Below, one piece after another: positions 34,709-43,383 of a DNA stretch of 64,000 nt. A program made the position numbers and the translations under genes. Each line of letters opens with the position of its first letter. Position 1 is the first letter of the stretch. Under the pieces are notes generated by a model. It saw only the letters and a list, made by a program, of their open reading frames with translations, was not told the origin of the DNA and searched no databases. This DNA comes from Thermococcus bergensis (GTDB lineage: Archaea; Methanobacteriota_B; Thermococci; Thermococcales; Thermococcaceae): positions 1 to 64,000 of the forward strand of contig NZ_JABFNK010000005.1 of assembly GCF_020386975.1 (NCBI RefSeq), written 5' to 3'.

Positions 34709-35869
34709 ATGTACCTTACAAAAGAGGAGGAGTTGATACTTGCAGGAGAGTACGGCTATGCATTGCAGAAGGCTATGGAGATTCTCGTGGCTTTGGGAGA
34801 GATATATAACGCTGACAGGCTGATTCCGATAAAAAGTGCTCAGGTGGCTGGTGTTTCCTACAAAAATATCGGTGATGCGGGAATAGAGTTCCTCAAGGAT
34901 TTCGTGGATGCGGGTGCAAAGGTTAGCGTTTACACTACCCTTAATCCGGCCGGAATTGGGGACGAGCTCTTTATGGAGAAACAGAAGGAAATACTCGAGC
35001 TCTATAGGGCAATGGGGATAGAGGTTACCTCCACCTGCACTCCATACTACGGTGCAAACCTTCCAAAGTTTGGCGACCATATAGCATGGAGCGAGAGCTC
35101 CGCGGTTATCTTTGCGAACTCCATAATTGGAGCCAGAACCAACAGGGAAGGGGGGCCCTCAAGTCTGGCAGCTGCAATTGTTGGCAAAACTCCAAATTAT
35201 GGTCTTCACCTTGAGGAAAACAGAAAGGCAACGGTTATTGTTGAGGTAAACGCAAAGCTTAAGGACTTTGCAGACTACAGCTTCCTGGGCTACTACCTCG
35301 GCAAAGCTCTAAAGAACGACATACCCTACTTCAAAAACCTCAAGCCCGAAAAGACGGACTACCTTAAGGAGCTTGGTGCTTCGATGGCTGCAACTGGCTC
35401 AATAGCCCTCTATCACGTTGAAGGGGAAACTCCGGAATACAGACACGCCATAGCGGATAAGCTTGAGAAAATTGAGGTAGATGAGAGAGAGCTGGAAGAG
35501 GTCAGAGAGAAGTTCAATGCAAGCTGGGAAGAGGTGGAGGCGATAGTAATAGGCTGTCCCCATGCTTCGATTCAGGAGGTAAAAGAGGTTGCCGAGATTT
35601 TGAAGATGAGGGGGAAGCCCTTAAAGGTTCCGCTTTTAATAACTGCAAGCAGGGCTGTGAAGGCTCTCTCAGATGTTTTGGGCTACACTGACGTCATAGA
35701 GCGCTACAACGGGAAAATAATAGCCGACAGCTGTTTAATAGTCTCCCCGGTTGAAAAGTGGTATAGGGGAATAGCCACAAACAGCGGAAAGGCGAGCTTT
35801 TACTTCTCCTCCGCCGGGCTAAAGGTGAGGCTTGAGAATACGGAGAAACTGCTCCTTGAGGCTCCGTGA
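34709..35869 (+). CDS. Phosphomevalonate dehydratase large subunit (aconitase X)
   Basis: With the small subunit it dehydrates 5-phosphomevalonate to trans-anhydromevalonate phosphate in the archaeal mevalonate pathway for isoprenoid lipids. The 386-residue protein is aconitase-X type (DUF521): VAGVSYKNIGDAGIEFL, TSTCTPYYGANLPKFGDHIA with a cluster-ligand-type Cys, the IGARTNREGGPSSLAAAIVG segment, IGCPHASIQEVKEVA, and ADSCLIVSPV. Three Cys positions can hold an Fe-S cluster. The ATG follows a GGTGGTAGG site. The small subunit gene begins 9 bases downstream. Confidence 0.92.
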   Translation: MYLTKEEELILAGEYGYALQKAMEILVALGEIYNADRLIPIKSAQVAGVSYKNIGDAGIEFLKDFVDAGAKVSVYTTLNPAGIGDELFMEKQKEILELYRAMGIEVTSTCTPYYGANLPKFGDHIAWSESSAVIFANSIIGARTNREGGPSSLAAAIVGKTPNYGLHLEENRKATVIVEVNAKLKDFADYSFLGYYLGKALKNDIPYFKNLKPEKTDYLKELGASMAATGSIALYHVEGETPEYRHAIADKLEKIEVDERELEEVREKFNASWEEVEAIVIGCPHASIQEVKEVAEILKMRGKPLKVPLLITASRAVKALSDVLGYTDVIERYNGKIIADSCLIVSPVEKWYRGIATNSGKASFYFSSAGLKVRLENTEKLLLEAP

Positions 35870-35878
35870 GGTGGGATT

Positions 35879-36271
35879 ATGAAGCTCAAGGGAAGAAAAA
35901 TCACCAAGGGAAAGGCGAGAGGTGTGGCCCTGGTCTCCAAAAAGCCGCTCTCCTTTTTGGGTGGCGTTGATCCGAAGACCGGGATTGTGAAGGACGTTGA
36001 AAGCGACATAAGGGGAGAGAGCATAAAAGACAAAATTCTTGTGTTTCCAAGGGGCAAGGGCTCGACTGTCGGCTCTTATGTCCTTTACCAGCTGAAGAAA
36101 AACGGTGTTGCGCCTAAGGCGATAATAGTCGAGGAGGCAGAGACGATTGTAGCAACGGGAGCTATTATTGCGGAAATCCCCATGGTGGACAAGGTGGACA
36201 TAAGCAAAATCAAGAGCGGTCAGGTCGTTGAGGTCGATGCGGACGAGGGGGAAGTTGTCATAGAGGAATAG
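35879..36271 (+). CDS. Phosphomevalonate dehydratase small subunit (DUF126)
   Basis: A 130-residue swivelling-domain protein (MKLKGRKITKGKARGVALVS, FPRGKGSTVGSYVLYQLKKN, VATGAIIAEIPMVDKVDISK). The PRGKGSTVGSYVL loop contains the conserved serine thought to be catalytic. It follows the large subunit by 9 bases with a GAGGTGGG site. The two genes are adjacent in most archaea and form one heterodimer. Confidence 0.92.
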   Translation: MKLKGRKITKGKARGVALVSKKPLSFLGGVDPKTGIVKDVESDIRGESIKDKILVFPRGKGSTVGSYVLYQLKKNGVAPKAIIVEEAETIVATGAIIAEIPMVDKVDISKIKSGQVVEVDADEGEVVIEE

Positions 36272-36312
36272 TTTTTAAGCTCCTTTCCCTATTTTCTTTA
36301 GTGGTGGAGAAA

Positions 36313-37542
36313 ATGGCAAAGGGTATTTACGAGTGCGTGAGCTGTGGTTATAGGGAGGTCAGGGAGTCTAATGCAGCCATCATTGAGAATTCTTGCCCCA
36401 AATGTGGTTCCGACATGGTTCTTGTTGGCTTTGAGATTGAGCCCGTTGAGGAGGCTGAGGAGTCGCTTATAGAGCCGCTTGTGGAAAAACTCAGCGAGTT
36501 TTATTCTCTGGGTGAGATGCAGGTTAAAGGAGACGTCATAGCTTTTGAGGTTCTGGAAATAAAGGAAACAAATTTTGAAAGGGTTCTTAAGGAGCTTGAG
36601 AAGCTTGGTTACTGGGCGGCGTTGAAAAAGAGGGAAGGAAAGGTAGTTCTCTTTGTCTTTCCGGCACAGCCTGCGAAAGAGGAAAACCCCTTCATAGGGA
36701 TCGGGCTATTCATTGCAACCCTTTTGAGCACGCTCTTTGCTGGATACTGGCTTTCGACCTCGTATATAGCCTTCCTTGAGCAGTATAACCTCCCGGGAAT
36801 AAGGAACGTATACCTCAATGCTATAGCCTTTTCAGTAAGCGTCCTTGCCATCCTTGGCACCCACGAGATGGGGCATAAAATAGCCGCTACCCTTCACGGC
36901 GTGAAGTCCACTTTTCCCTACTTTATCCCATTTCCGAACATTCTGGGAACCCTTGGGGCTGTTATAAGGGTTAAGTCCCCCATACCCACGAGAAATGCTG
37001 CCATCGACCTTGGCGCGAGCGGGCCGATAGCGGGTTTTGTCGTTGCAATCCCAGTCCTCCTCATAGGATTAAAACTCTCCCCCATGTTGCCGATTTCTGC
37101 CGTAGCTGAAGAGGGGGGAATAGCATTTGGTCAGAGCCTTATAATGCTCATTCTCGAAAAATATCTCTTTAGAATCCCCGAAGATTACGTTATCTACCTC
37201 CACCCGGTGGCGATAGCGGGGTGGGTCGGAATCCTCGTGACCTTCCTGAACCTAATCCCAGCTGCCCAGCTTGACGGCGGGCATATAGCGAGGGCTTTCC
37301 TTGGAGAAAAGCTCCACTCGATTTTGACCTTTGGCCTGGGGTTGGCTATGATTGGCATGAGCGTCTTCTGGGCTGGATGGCTTCTCTGGGGCTTTGTCAT
37401 ACTCCTGATGGGGAGGATAGGAAACCCCGGTGCGCTGGACGAAGTAAGCCCCATTTCACCGAAGAGAATAGCTCTGGCTCTGATTGTGTTGCTCATATTC
37501 ATTCTCTCGGCGACTCCAGTTCCGATAAGCGTTGTCGGGTGA
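36313..37542 (+). CDS. Site-2 protease (M50 family) with N-terminal zinc ribbon
   Basis: An intramembrane metalloprotease of 409 residues. It opens with a zinc ribbon (C9-x2-C12 and C28-x2-C31), followed by a soluble domain to about 125, then membrane segments. The catalytic HExxH is H184-E-M-G-H188, and the third ligand is in LDGGH (Asp321). Membrane segments include LFIATLLSTLFAGYWL and FSVSVLAILGTHE. Start ATG 36313 follows GGTGGAG. Related proteases cleave membrane-anchored regulators; the substrate here is unknown. Confidence 0.9.
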   Translation: MAKGIYECVSCGYREVRESNAAIIENSCPKCGSDMVLVGFEIEPVEEAEESLIEPLVEKLSEFYSLGEMQVKGDVIAFEVLEIKETNFERVLKELEKLGYWAALKKREGKVVLFVFPAQPAKEENPFIGIGLFIATLLSTLFAGYWLSTSYIAFLEQYNLPGIRNVYLNAIAFSVSVLAILGTHEMGHKIAATLHGVKSTFPYFIPFPNILGTLGAVIRVKSPIPTRNAAIDLGASGPIAGFVVAIPVLLIGLKLSPMLPISAVAEEGGIAFGQSLIMLILEKYLFRIPEDYVIYLHPVAIAGWVGILVTFLNLIPAAQLDGGHIARAFLGEKLHSILTFGLGLAMIGMSVFWAGWLLWGFVILLMGRIGNPGALDEVSPISPKRIALALIVLLIFILSATPVPISVVG

Positions 37543-37559
37543 GCTTTTGGTTTTTAAAT

Positions 37560-37973
37560 TTAAGCGATTTTTCTGTTCTTCTCAGCTAGCTTCATAAATT
37601 CTTCGGGTGTATGGACTTTTTCATACCACTCAAAGTCTTTTTTATTGTAGGTTACTAATGGAGCGTTGAGCTTTAGCGCCAGTGAACATATCATATAATC
37701 CCTCGCGTTCTTTCTAAAGTCCCACCGTCCCCAGACTGCTTTCACAGTTTTCAGAGCACACTCTTTGTCAAACTCCGAAACTTCAATTCCTATGCTGTTC
37801 AACAATGCCTCGATTGCACTTTTGCCTTCCTCAATGCTCCCTCGCTTTTTTGATAGGTGATAGAGATACTCTGTGTAGCTTACTGAACTTATTACAGGAG
37901 AATAAGGGGAGCTCCTTAACCAGAGCAGAAACTTCCAGTTATGAAAAACGTTTGTATCAAGGACGACCTTCAT
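37560..37973 (-). CDS. VapC-type PIN-domain toxin
   Basis: A 137-residue PIN ribonuclease. Acidic residues are in VVLDTNVFHNW (Asp6), then SYTEYLYHL (Glu) and NARDYMICSLALKL (Asp), and NKKDFEWYEK (Asp), the usual metal-binding set. The start overlaps the antitoxin stop by 4 bases (ATGA). VapC toxins cut tRNA or rRNA when the antitoxin is degraded. Confidence 0.88.
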   Translation of the reverse strand: MKVVLDTNVFHNWKFLLWLRSSPYSPVISSVSYTEYLYHLSKKRGSIEEGKSAIEALLNSIGIEVSEFDKECALKTVKAVWGRWDFRKNARDYMICSLALKLNAPLVTYNKKDFEWYEKVHTPEEFMKLAEKNRKIA

Positions 37974-38200
37974 TCTTGTTCCTCCTTGAACATTTTGCTC
38001 ATTCCTTCTTTCATTTCTTTTACCGTTTCTTCGATGTCTTTTGAAAGTTCAGCCATCTCTTTAACGAAATCCTCCAGACGCTTTATTACATATCCCTCCT
38101 TGGTCCTAATGAACACAATTTCATCGCCCGCTTTAATTCCGAGAGCTTCTCTTACTTCCTTGGGAATCGTAACCTGGTATTTTCTAGTCACGCTTACCAT
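37970..38200 (-). CDS. VapB-type antitoxin, AbrB/SpoVT fold
   Basis: A 76-residue protein with an N-terminal swapped-hairpin AbrB domain (SVTRKYQVTIPKEVREALGI, KAGDEIVFIRTKEGYVIKRL) and a helical C-terminus that would wrap the PIN toxin. I choose ATG 38200, which has GGTGA seven bases upstream; an in-frame ATG at 38212 is possible. A palindrome lies directly upstream. Confidence 0.86.
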   Translation of the reverse strand: MVSVTRKYQVTIPKEVREALGIKAGDEIVFIRTKEGYVIKRLEDFVKEMAELSKDIEETVKEMKEGMSKMFKEEQE

Positions 38201-38215
38201 TACACTCACCATTAT

Positions 38216-38228
38216 AGTATTACATACT
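38216..38228 (-). promoter_or_regulatory. Palindrome at the vapB promoter, likely operator
   Basis: AGTAT-TAC-ATACT, a perfect 5-bp inverted repeat with 3-base spacer immediately upstream of vapB. AbrB-type antitoxins usually bind such sites to repress their own operon. Confidence 0.45.
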
Positions 38229-38346
38229 TCACACTATTAATACTTTTCTCTCTACAGTGCAGGAACAAAATCCCATTAAAAAATCAGGATAGTGGAATTA
38301 TACCTGGAGGATTTTTAAATACTCGCAGTTCAAAAACTCGCTTAGA

Positions 38347-38889
38347 TCAGCTTTGCTTCTTCTCCTTCAGTATCTGCTCGATGTCGTTGTAGATGGAGTC
38401 CCTTGAGACGCCGAAGAGCCTTGCCAGCTCGGAGATGTTCAAAACTTTAACGTTCCACCCAAAGAGTTCAAGGGCTTTTCTTAGGATTGCCCTTCTCTCC
38501 TCAATGGTGAGGTTTTCAAAGCTGGCATCCTCTCTGGGTCTGTTAATCACAGCTACCCCCACGGCGTATTTTCTTCTCGTTACCGGCATCGTGTAGGTTC
38601 CGAAAGTGAAATCAACTATTTCAGAGTCCTTTATTCTCATTTGCATCCTTTTTTGGAGCTCCTCTACAACATTTTTTCCCGAGGCGTATTCTGCTATTAT
38701 GTATTTTTCTGTATTCCTTGTCGGGTCTATCTTGAGGGCTATTTTTATATCCATAAAGGCTCCAAAAGACAGCTCTATTTTAGCTCTTTCTATGGCTCCC
38801 GGTGTCTTTTCAAGGATTTTAGCCTTTTCTTCCAGCTCTCTTAAACATCCCTCCACACTCGCAGCCTCACATTCAATGAAGAGCAACAT
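38347..38889 (-). CDS. Protein with C-terminal helix-turn-helix, probable regulator
   Basis: 180 residues from the ATG 38889 after GGTGAT (or 184 from 38901). The N-terminal 120 residues (LLFIECEAASVEGCLRELEE, FGAFMDIKIALKIDPTRNTE) are of unknown fold. The C-terminus carries a helix-turn-helix (ISELARLFGVSRDSIYNDIE) followed by a basic tail. Family not recognised. It is divergent to the pilin genes with 370 bases between, so it might control them, which is inference. Confidence 0.7.
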   Translation of the reverse strand: MLLFIECEAASVEGCLRELEEKAKILEKTPGAIERAKIELSFGAFMDIKIALKIDPTRNTEKYIIAEYASGKNVVEELQKRMQMRIKDSEIVDFTFGTYTMPVTRRKYAVGVAVINRPREDASFENLTIEERRAILRKALELFGWNVKVLNISELARLFGVSRDSIYNDIEQILKEKKQS

Positions 38890-38901
38890 ATCACCCACCA
38901 C

Positions 38902-39252
38902 AATTTTTAGGATTTGTATACATAATCTGGCGTTGAGATTTTTATATGATTTGGTGGAGAGGTATTTGGAGATGGATATATCCCAATCTTTTGCAGAAAT
39001 TATTTTGCATTAGATGAAATGGGGCATCTTTCAATTACTTGTGGATTTTTCAAGTATTTTTCCCAAGGTGTTGGTTTGGCTTTGTTGATATTTCAATCTC
39101 TGTTGGAAAAAATCTAATAGAGCTTCGACGCTATTGGAAAATCTCTATCCAATGTTAGTCAATTTTGGTGTAACAGTAGACATAATTGGGGAGAAAGCTA
39201 TTTATATAAGTTTGGCGTAATTTGTATTTGAAATACCCAATATGGAGGTTGG
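38902..39252. other. Long intergenic region upstream of the pilin genes
   Basis: About 350 bases with no supportable ORF. It contains the divergent start signals of the helix-turn-helix gene and a strong TATA element near the right end (39201-39210). The AT-rich middle shows no clear repeat. It may hold regulatory sites or a long 5' leader. Confidence 0.5.
39201..39210 (+). promoter_or_regulatory. TATA box of the pilin operon
   Basis: TTTATATAAG preceded by GAAAGC, a strong archaeal BRE/TATA pair. Transcription would begin near 39230, leaving a leader of about 28 bases with GGAGG before ATG 39259. Confidence 0.6.
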
Positions 39253-39258
39253 TTGGAA

Positions 39259-39696
39259 ATGATAAACCTGAAGAAATTGTTTAGAAGGAAGAAAGGTCAG
39301 GGTGCGCTGGAGTATCTCTTCATGATTGCAGCAGCGCTGATAATTATCTTCGTGGTGGTTAGGCACATAAGTGGTACTGGTCAGCAGGCTACATCACAGG
39401 GTGATTTATCAGTATTACAGATTCAAGCTGACCTTGCAAAAGCAAAAATGGAAGCCGTTGGAATTTGGAATGCGAACTATCTGGTGCAATACGATAACGA
39501 TAACGGTGTTGTAACTATAGTAGATACTGACAATACTACAGTAGCAACTCTTAGTGTACCCTCAGACTATCAGGATGCGGTAAGCACTTACCTAGGTAGT
39601 GATGATAAGAGTCTTGGTACTGTTTACAACGACTGTATGGCTGGAAATATCAATGCTTGTAGAGTCTTGGCGCTTTATACTAGTAGCTCTTCGTGA
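39259..39696 (+). CDS. Class III signal peptide pilin 1
   Basis: A 145-residue pilin-like protein. The N-terminus has a basic leader ending RRKKGQGALEYLFMIAAAL: a cleavage site before QGALEYL, conserved Glu, then a hydrophobic stretch (LIIIFVVVR) that forms the filament core. This is the class III signal peptide of archaeal adhesion pili. Two cysteines near the end (DCMAGNINAC) could form a disulphide in the exposed domain. ATG 39259 is after GGAGGTTGG. Confidence 0.88.
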   Translation: MINLKKLFRRKKGQGALEYLFMIAAALIIIFVVVRHISGTGQQATSQGDLSVLQIQADLAKAKMEAVGIWNANYLVQYDNDNGVVTIVDTDNTTVATLSVPSDYQDAVSTYLGSDDKSLGTVYNDCMAGNINACRVLALYTSSSS

Positions 39697-39732
39697 TTTT
39701 TTCTTAACCTTTTCTTTTTCTGGTGATTTATA

Positions 39733-40110
39733 ATGAAAAAAGCTCAAGCTTCCCTCGAGTATTCTGCAATGGTCGCTCTTGCAATTGTAATAGTCTTTGC
39801 AGTCATTTTTTACTTCGGTGAGGGTTTACTTCCAAGGACGAAGGAAGCTTCCCAGCAGGTTGATCTTCTAACCCTTCAGGACACCGTTGAGCTGATAAAG
39901 AAAAACTATGAAGCAACCGGAGCATGGCAAGAGCTCAAAACCCAGACAATCTCTTGCTCAAATTCTCAGTGCACCTTCAACGGAAAAACAAAAAGCATAG
40001 ACGATTCAACCTTTTCCTACTCGGACACCCTTGAGAACGCCTACGACAGGTGCATCTACGAGAACGATATTAGTTCATGCAGGGCAGTGGTTTATGTTCT
40101 TGGGGATTAG
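39733..40110 (+). CDS. Class III signal peptide pilin 2
   Basis: A 125-residue paralogue with a very short leader: MKKAQASLEYSAMVALAIVI, so processing would follow KKA and leave QASLEY. A hydrophobic segment runs to about residue 30. The exposed part has four cysteines (SCSNSQC, RCIYENDISSC), enough for two disulphides. It follows the first pilin by 36 bases. The KlbA-type ATPase and T2SF proteins at 25.7-31.1 kb are candidate assembly machinery. Confidence 0.86.
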   Translation: MKKAQASLEYSAMVALAIVIVFAVIFYFGEGLLPRTKEASQQVDLLTLQDTVELIKKNYEATGAWQELKTQTISCSNSQCTFNGKTKSIDDSTFSYSDTLENAYDRCIYENDISSCRAVVYVLGD

Positions 40111-40327
40111 TCGAGGGTTCGATGAGGGATAAGTTAAAATATCTCCTTATTTTTTCAGACATCCTCTTTGTGATGTCCGGTTTTGGCTTTCCAGTGAAGT
40201 TGGGGCAGGTTTGATATCTTTCTTCCGAAAGCCCCTTCTGGAACATCTTTAGATCAATTTTTGCCTATTACATTCAATCGAAAATTTTATCAATATTAAA
40301 TGCAATAACCAAAAATTGGGTGATAGC

Positions 40328-40579
40328 ATGGGAACACATGTTCAGACTGAGGTTAATGGTGAAACTCACGATGTTCTCAAAATGCTTGCCATCCTGAGAG
40401 GCAAAAGTCTAAAGGAAATAGCGAGGGAGGCTTTGGAAGAATACGCAAAGAAGCACAAAAAAGAGGTTGAAAAGCTAATCCAGAAAGATCCGATTTGGGA
40501 CACCATAGGGGTTCTGGAGCTTGAAGAGGATGCAAGCGAGCGGGAAGACTGGGGGACGGTGGAATGGCAAAGCGAGTGA
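40328..40579 (+). CDS. VapB-type antitoxin (ribbon-helix-helix-like)
   Basis: An 83-residue acidic protein. The N-terminal part (HVQTEVNGETHDVLKMLAIL, RGKSLKEIAREALEEYAKKH) resembles a ribbon-helix-helix DNA-binding domain; the C-terminus is very acidic and would bind the basic toxin surface. ATG 40328 follows GGTGATAGC. It overlaps the toxin gene by 16 bases. Confidence 0.85.
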   Translation: MGTHVQTEVNGETHDVLKMLAILRGKSLKEIAREALEEYAKKHKKEVEKLIQKDPIWDTIGVLELEEDASEREDWGTVEWQSE

Positions 40580-40992
40580 AGCCAGAGCTGATTTACATGG
40601 ACACGAGTGCAATGATAGCGTTAGCCAGCAAAACAGATAAGAATCACAAAAAAGCAAGAGAATTTTTTGAAAAATCTATTAGGGGCGGCATAAAGTTCGT
40701 TGTTGGCAGACCCGTACTGGTAGAGTTCCTCAACGGAGTTTCAAAGAGGGTTAACAAGAAGACCGCAGTTCAGCTCTATAAAAGCTACACCAATAGCAGG
40801 GTTATAGTCATTGAAAAAGAAACAGAGGAAGACTGGGAAAAGGCCTGGAGAATATTTGAGCAGTATGAAGACCAGAACGGCATGGATGTTATAGATTGCT
40901 TGAGCTTTGCGATAATGGAGAGGTTAAAGATTAGAGAAGCCTTTACCTTCGACAAAGACTTTGAGACGTATGGGTTCAAAAGGGCGGTGTAG
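40564..40992 (+). CDS. VapC-type PIN-domain toxin
   Basis: A 142-residue PIN protein with the metal-binding set: Asp13 in IYMDTSAMIAL, Glu in VLVEFLNGVS, Asp in NGMDVIDCLSFAIM and Asp in TFDKDFETYG. Its ATG overlaps the antitoxin gene, so the two are coupled. It differs in sequence from the first VapC pair 2.6 kb upstream, so this is not a recent duplication. Confidence 0.88.
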   Translation: MAKRVKPELIYMDTSAMIALASKTDKNHKKAREFFEKSIRGGIKFVVGRPVLVEFLNGVSKRVNKKTAVQLYKSYTNSRVIVIEKETEEDWEKAWRIFEQYEDQNGMDVIDCLSFAIMERLKIREAFTFDKDFETYGFKRAV

Positions 40993-41014
40993 CTCTAAAT
41001 TCTCACTTTTGCTT

Positions 41015-41305
41015 TCACTCCTTCTCGCATTCGCAGGGATTCTTCCCGCAGTAGGGGCATACGCCGGGATACTTCTTCTTTGCGGCATCTTCAACATCAA
41101 TGCCGGCTATGTTGGCCAAGCTAACCAGCCACGCTAAAACATCCGCAAACTCCTCTTCCATTGCCTCTCTGTCTCCTTTCCTAAGGGCTTCCGCTAGCTC
41201 GCCCACTTCCTCGGTAAACCAGAGGAACGTCTTCTCCAAGCCCCTCTTCTCGTCCCTGTGAAAGTAAAGCCCCCTAATCAGCTCCTGAAACTCCCTTATG
41301 TGCAT
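41015..41305 (-). CDS. MazG-like NTP pyrophosphohydrolase with Cys-rich tail
   Basis: A 96-residue MazG-type protein. The metal-binding pattern is LWFTEEVGELAEALRKG, then EEEFADVLAWLVSLANIAGI (E-x2-E and E-x2-D). The C-terminus adds CPYCGKNPCEC, a small zinc-binding site often seen in archaeal members. It would remove damaged or surplus nucleoside triphosphates. The ATG at 41305 is followed upstream by a TATA-like element in the inverted repeat. Confidence 0.88.
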   Translation of the reverse strand: MHIREFQELIRGLYFHRDEKRGLEKTFLWFTEEVGELAEALRKGDREAMEEEFADVLAWLVSLANIAGIDVEDAAKKKYPGVCPYCGKNPCECEKE

Positions 41306-41316
41306 TCTCTCACCCC

Positions 41317-41403
41317 TTAAAAGGCTCGGTGTGGATTCTCATCACAGCTCAGCGCAATTCGCTCTCCTCATTGCCCGACTTTAAATTCTCGGGAGCCTTT
41401 TAA
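41317..41403. repeat. 11-bp inverted repeat upstream of IS607 copy 2
   Basis: TTAAAAGGCTC (41317-41327) and GAGCCTTTTAA (41393-41403) are perfect inverted copies about 65 bases apart, in the mazG promoter region. The right arm overlaps a TATA-like TTTAAAAGG for mazG on the reverse strand. Could be a regulatory site pair. Confidence 0.4.
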
Positions 41404-41502
41404 AGGTTAGCCGTTTTTGATTGTTTTTCTTTTTGTGTAATTTCATGGAAAACAATAGAAAAACATATAAAGGATGTGTGCGTATTCTATATCAGGGGTA
41501 GC

Positions 41503-42111
41503 ATGGAGAGGCATTATACTCTAAAAGAAGCCTCAAAAATCCTTGGAGTTACTGTAAAAACACTTCAGAATTGGGACAAACAAGGGAAAATCAGGGTTGT
41601 CAGAACAGTTGGGGGTCGAAGAAGAATTCCAGAAAGCGAAATCAAGAGAATACTTGGGATTCAAGAGGAAAGGAAAATAATTGGATATGCAAGAGTCTCA
41701 AGCAGAACTCAAAAAGATGATTTGAACAGACAAGTCCAAACGATAAAAGAATTCGCAAAAGAGAAAGGTTGGGACATTGAAATCCTCAAGGATATTGGCT
41801 CAGGGTTAAACGAAAAGAGGAAAAACTACCAGAAGCTCCTCAAAATGGTGACAAACAAGGAAGTCTCGAAAGTCATCATTACATACTCCGACAGGTTAAC
41901 ACGATTCGGTTTTGAAACTTTAAAAACGCTCTTCCAAGCCTTTGGAACAGAGATAATAGTAATCAATGGAGAACTTCAAAAAGAGCCAAGAGAAGAACTC
42001 ATTGAAGACCTGATAGCAATAATCTCGCACTTTGCCGGCAAGCTGTACGGAATGCGCTCCCGCAAGTATGAAGAGGTTGTGGAGAATGCAAAACAGCTCT
42101 TCCAAGAATGA
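41503..42111 (+). CDS. tnpA: IS607 TnpA serine recombinase
   Basis: A 202-residue protein with a MerR-like helix-turn-helix ([20 protein letters not shown]) and a serine-resolvase domain: catalytic Ser in [16 protein letters not shown], then [14 protein letters not shown] and [13 protein letters not shown] 41503 is preferred ([10 protein letters not shown]) over an upstream GTG-type start. Its 3' end overlaps tnpB by 26 bases. Confidence 0.9.
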   Translation: MERHYTLKEASKILGVTVKTLQNWDKQGKIRVVRTVGGRRRIPESEIKRILGIQEERKIIGYARVSSRTQKDDLNRQVQTIKEFAKEKGWDIEILKDIGSGLNEKRKNYQKLLKMVTNKEVSKVIITYSDRLTRFGFETLKTLFQAFGTEIIVINGELQKEPREELIEDLIAIISHFAGKLYGMRSRKYEEVVENAKQLFQE

Positions 42112-43369
42112 AACCATCGTCAGGGCGTACTCAATTCCCCTCCGGGCCAACGATGTTATTCTAAACTTTATTGAAGAGTATCACAACATGGCAAAGACTA
42201 CACTCCAAGAAATTCTCAATGCCAAAAAATTCACGAAGGTTGAGAGAAAGCAACTTAGGGACAAACTGTTGGAAAACTGGAGCTACGCTGCCCACTACGT
42301 TGACTCCGCAATAAACCAAATGCTTGGTCTTGTGAAGTCATACAAGCGAAAACTCAAGAAAGGAAAGAAAGTTCAGAAACCAAGGCTGAAAAAGAAACTC
42401 GTTTACGTGAAGTCCACACTCTTCAGACTAAAAGGGACAAGGCTGAAAATAACAATAGTGCCGAGAGAGTACTATCTTGAGATTGACCTAGCGAAATATC
42501 ACTACCTGCATCCTCTTCTTGAGGAAATCAAAGAGGGGAAAGTAAAACTCGGCGGTTTGTTTTTGTTTCCAGAGAAACTCATCCTAAACTTCGTAAAAAG
42601 CGTAGAATATTTTGAGCCGAAAGACTGGATGAGTATAGACATCAACCTCACAAACATTACAGCCCTCGCTGGACTGACAGTTTATCATTTTGATACAAGA
42701 GGGCTTTATCACACCCACAGGGTTTATGAAGTGAAGAGGCAGAAAATCCAGAGGATTTCAGCATGGAATAGGAGGCTGAGTGGGGAATTGCTGGAAAAGT
42801 ACTCTGGAAGGGAGAGAAACAGGATGAGAGACTTTCTCCATAAGTTGGCTAACAAAATCGTTGAGATTGCCTACAGAAAGAGGATGGGTATAATTCTCGA
42901 AGATCTGAGAGGAATAAAGGAGAAAGTGTTAAACGGTTCAAAAGATTTTAATAGGAAAATCTCAAAGTGGAATGCTCGTGAACTGCAAAGGCTAATCGAG
43001 TACAAGGCCAAATGGTTCGGTGTTCCTGTTGTTTATGTTAATCCGAGAAATTCTTCCCGCACTTGCCCCGCATGCGGGGGTCAGCTAATACCCCAAGAGG
43101 GGCGGTTAATGAAGTGCTCTAACTGCGGTTTGGTCGAGGATAGGGATTTTATTGCTGTCTTGAACCTTCGGATGTGGGGCTCGGGGGTTACCCCGAAAGG
43201 GTTGGAGGTTTCGAGGGCTGGAAAGCCCAATGAAGGGCCAATGAAGACCAATCCCTACGGGATTATTGTAATAGAAAAACAAAGAATTGGGATAAAATTC
43301 CACAAAATTACACTAACTTCCCCACAGGGAAAACCCCAAAACCCATTTAAGGTTGAAAGTATAGAATAG
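42086..43369 (+). CDS. tnpB: TnpB RNA-guided nuclease, with extended C-terminus
   Basis: 427 residues from ATG 42086. RuvC-like catalytic residues are in [15 protein letters not shown] (Asp), [14 protein letters not shown] (Glu) and [14 protein letters not shown] (Asp); the zinc ribbon is CPACGGQ and CSNCG. The usual TnpB tail ends near GPMKTNPYG, but this frame runs on for about 35 more residues, probably into host DNA. A hairpin GGGCT/AGCCC (43215-43228) lies in the 3' part of the gene, where a guide RNA scaffold would be expected. It ends 14 bases before the next gene. Confidence 0.88.
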   Translation: MQNSSSKNETIVRAYSIPLRANDVILNFIEEYHNMAKTTLQEILNAKKFTKVERKQLRDKLLENWSYAAHYVDSAINQMLGLVKSYKRKLKKGKKVQKPRLKKKLVYVKSTLFRLKGTRLKITIVPREYYLEIDLAKYHYLHPLLEEIKEGKVKLGGLFLFPEKLILNFVKSVEYFEPKDWMSIDINLTNITALAGLTVYHFDTRGLYHTHRVYEVKRQKIQRISAWNRRLSGELLEKYSGRERNRMRDFLHKLANKIVEIAYRKRMGIILEDLRGIKEKVLNGSKDFNRKISKWNARELQRLIEYKAKWFGVPVVYVNPRNSSRTCPACGGQLIPQEGRLMKCSNCGLVEDRDFIAVLNLRMWGSGVTPKGLEVSRAGKPNEGPMKTNPYGIIVIEKQRIGIKFHKITLTSPQGKPQNPFKVESIE

Positions 43370-43383
43370 GTTAGGGATGGCTT

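Larger units (their letters stand above)
41440..43369 (+). mobile_element. IS607-family element, copy 2
   Basis: tnpA and tnpB overlap and read rightward. The family makes no target duplication and ends are not precise; the left end is somewhere between 41406 and 41503, the right end between about 43240 and 43380. The proteins differ much from copy 1, so the two were acquired separately. Confidence 0.7.

Noticed and set aside
42032-42085. Upstream extension of tnpB inside tnpA
   Set aside because: The extra codons have tnpA-derived composition; ATG 42086 has a better binding site and position.
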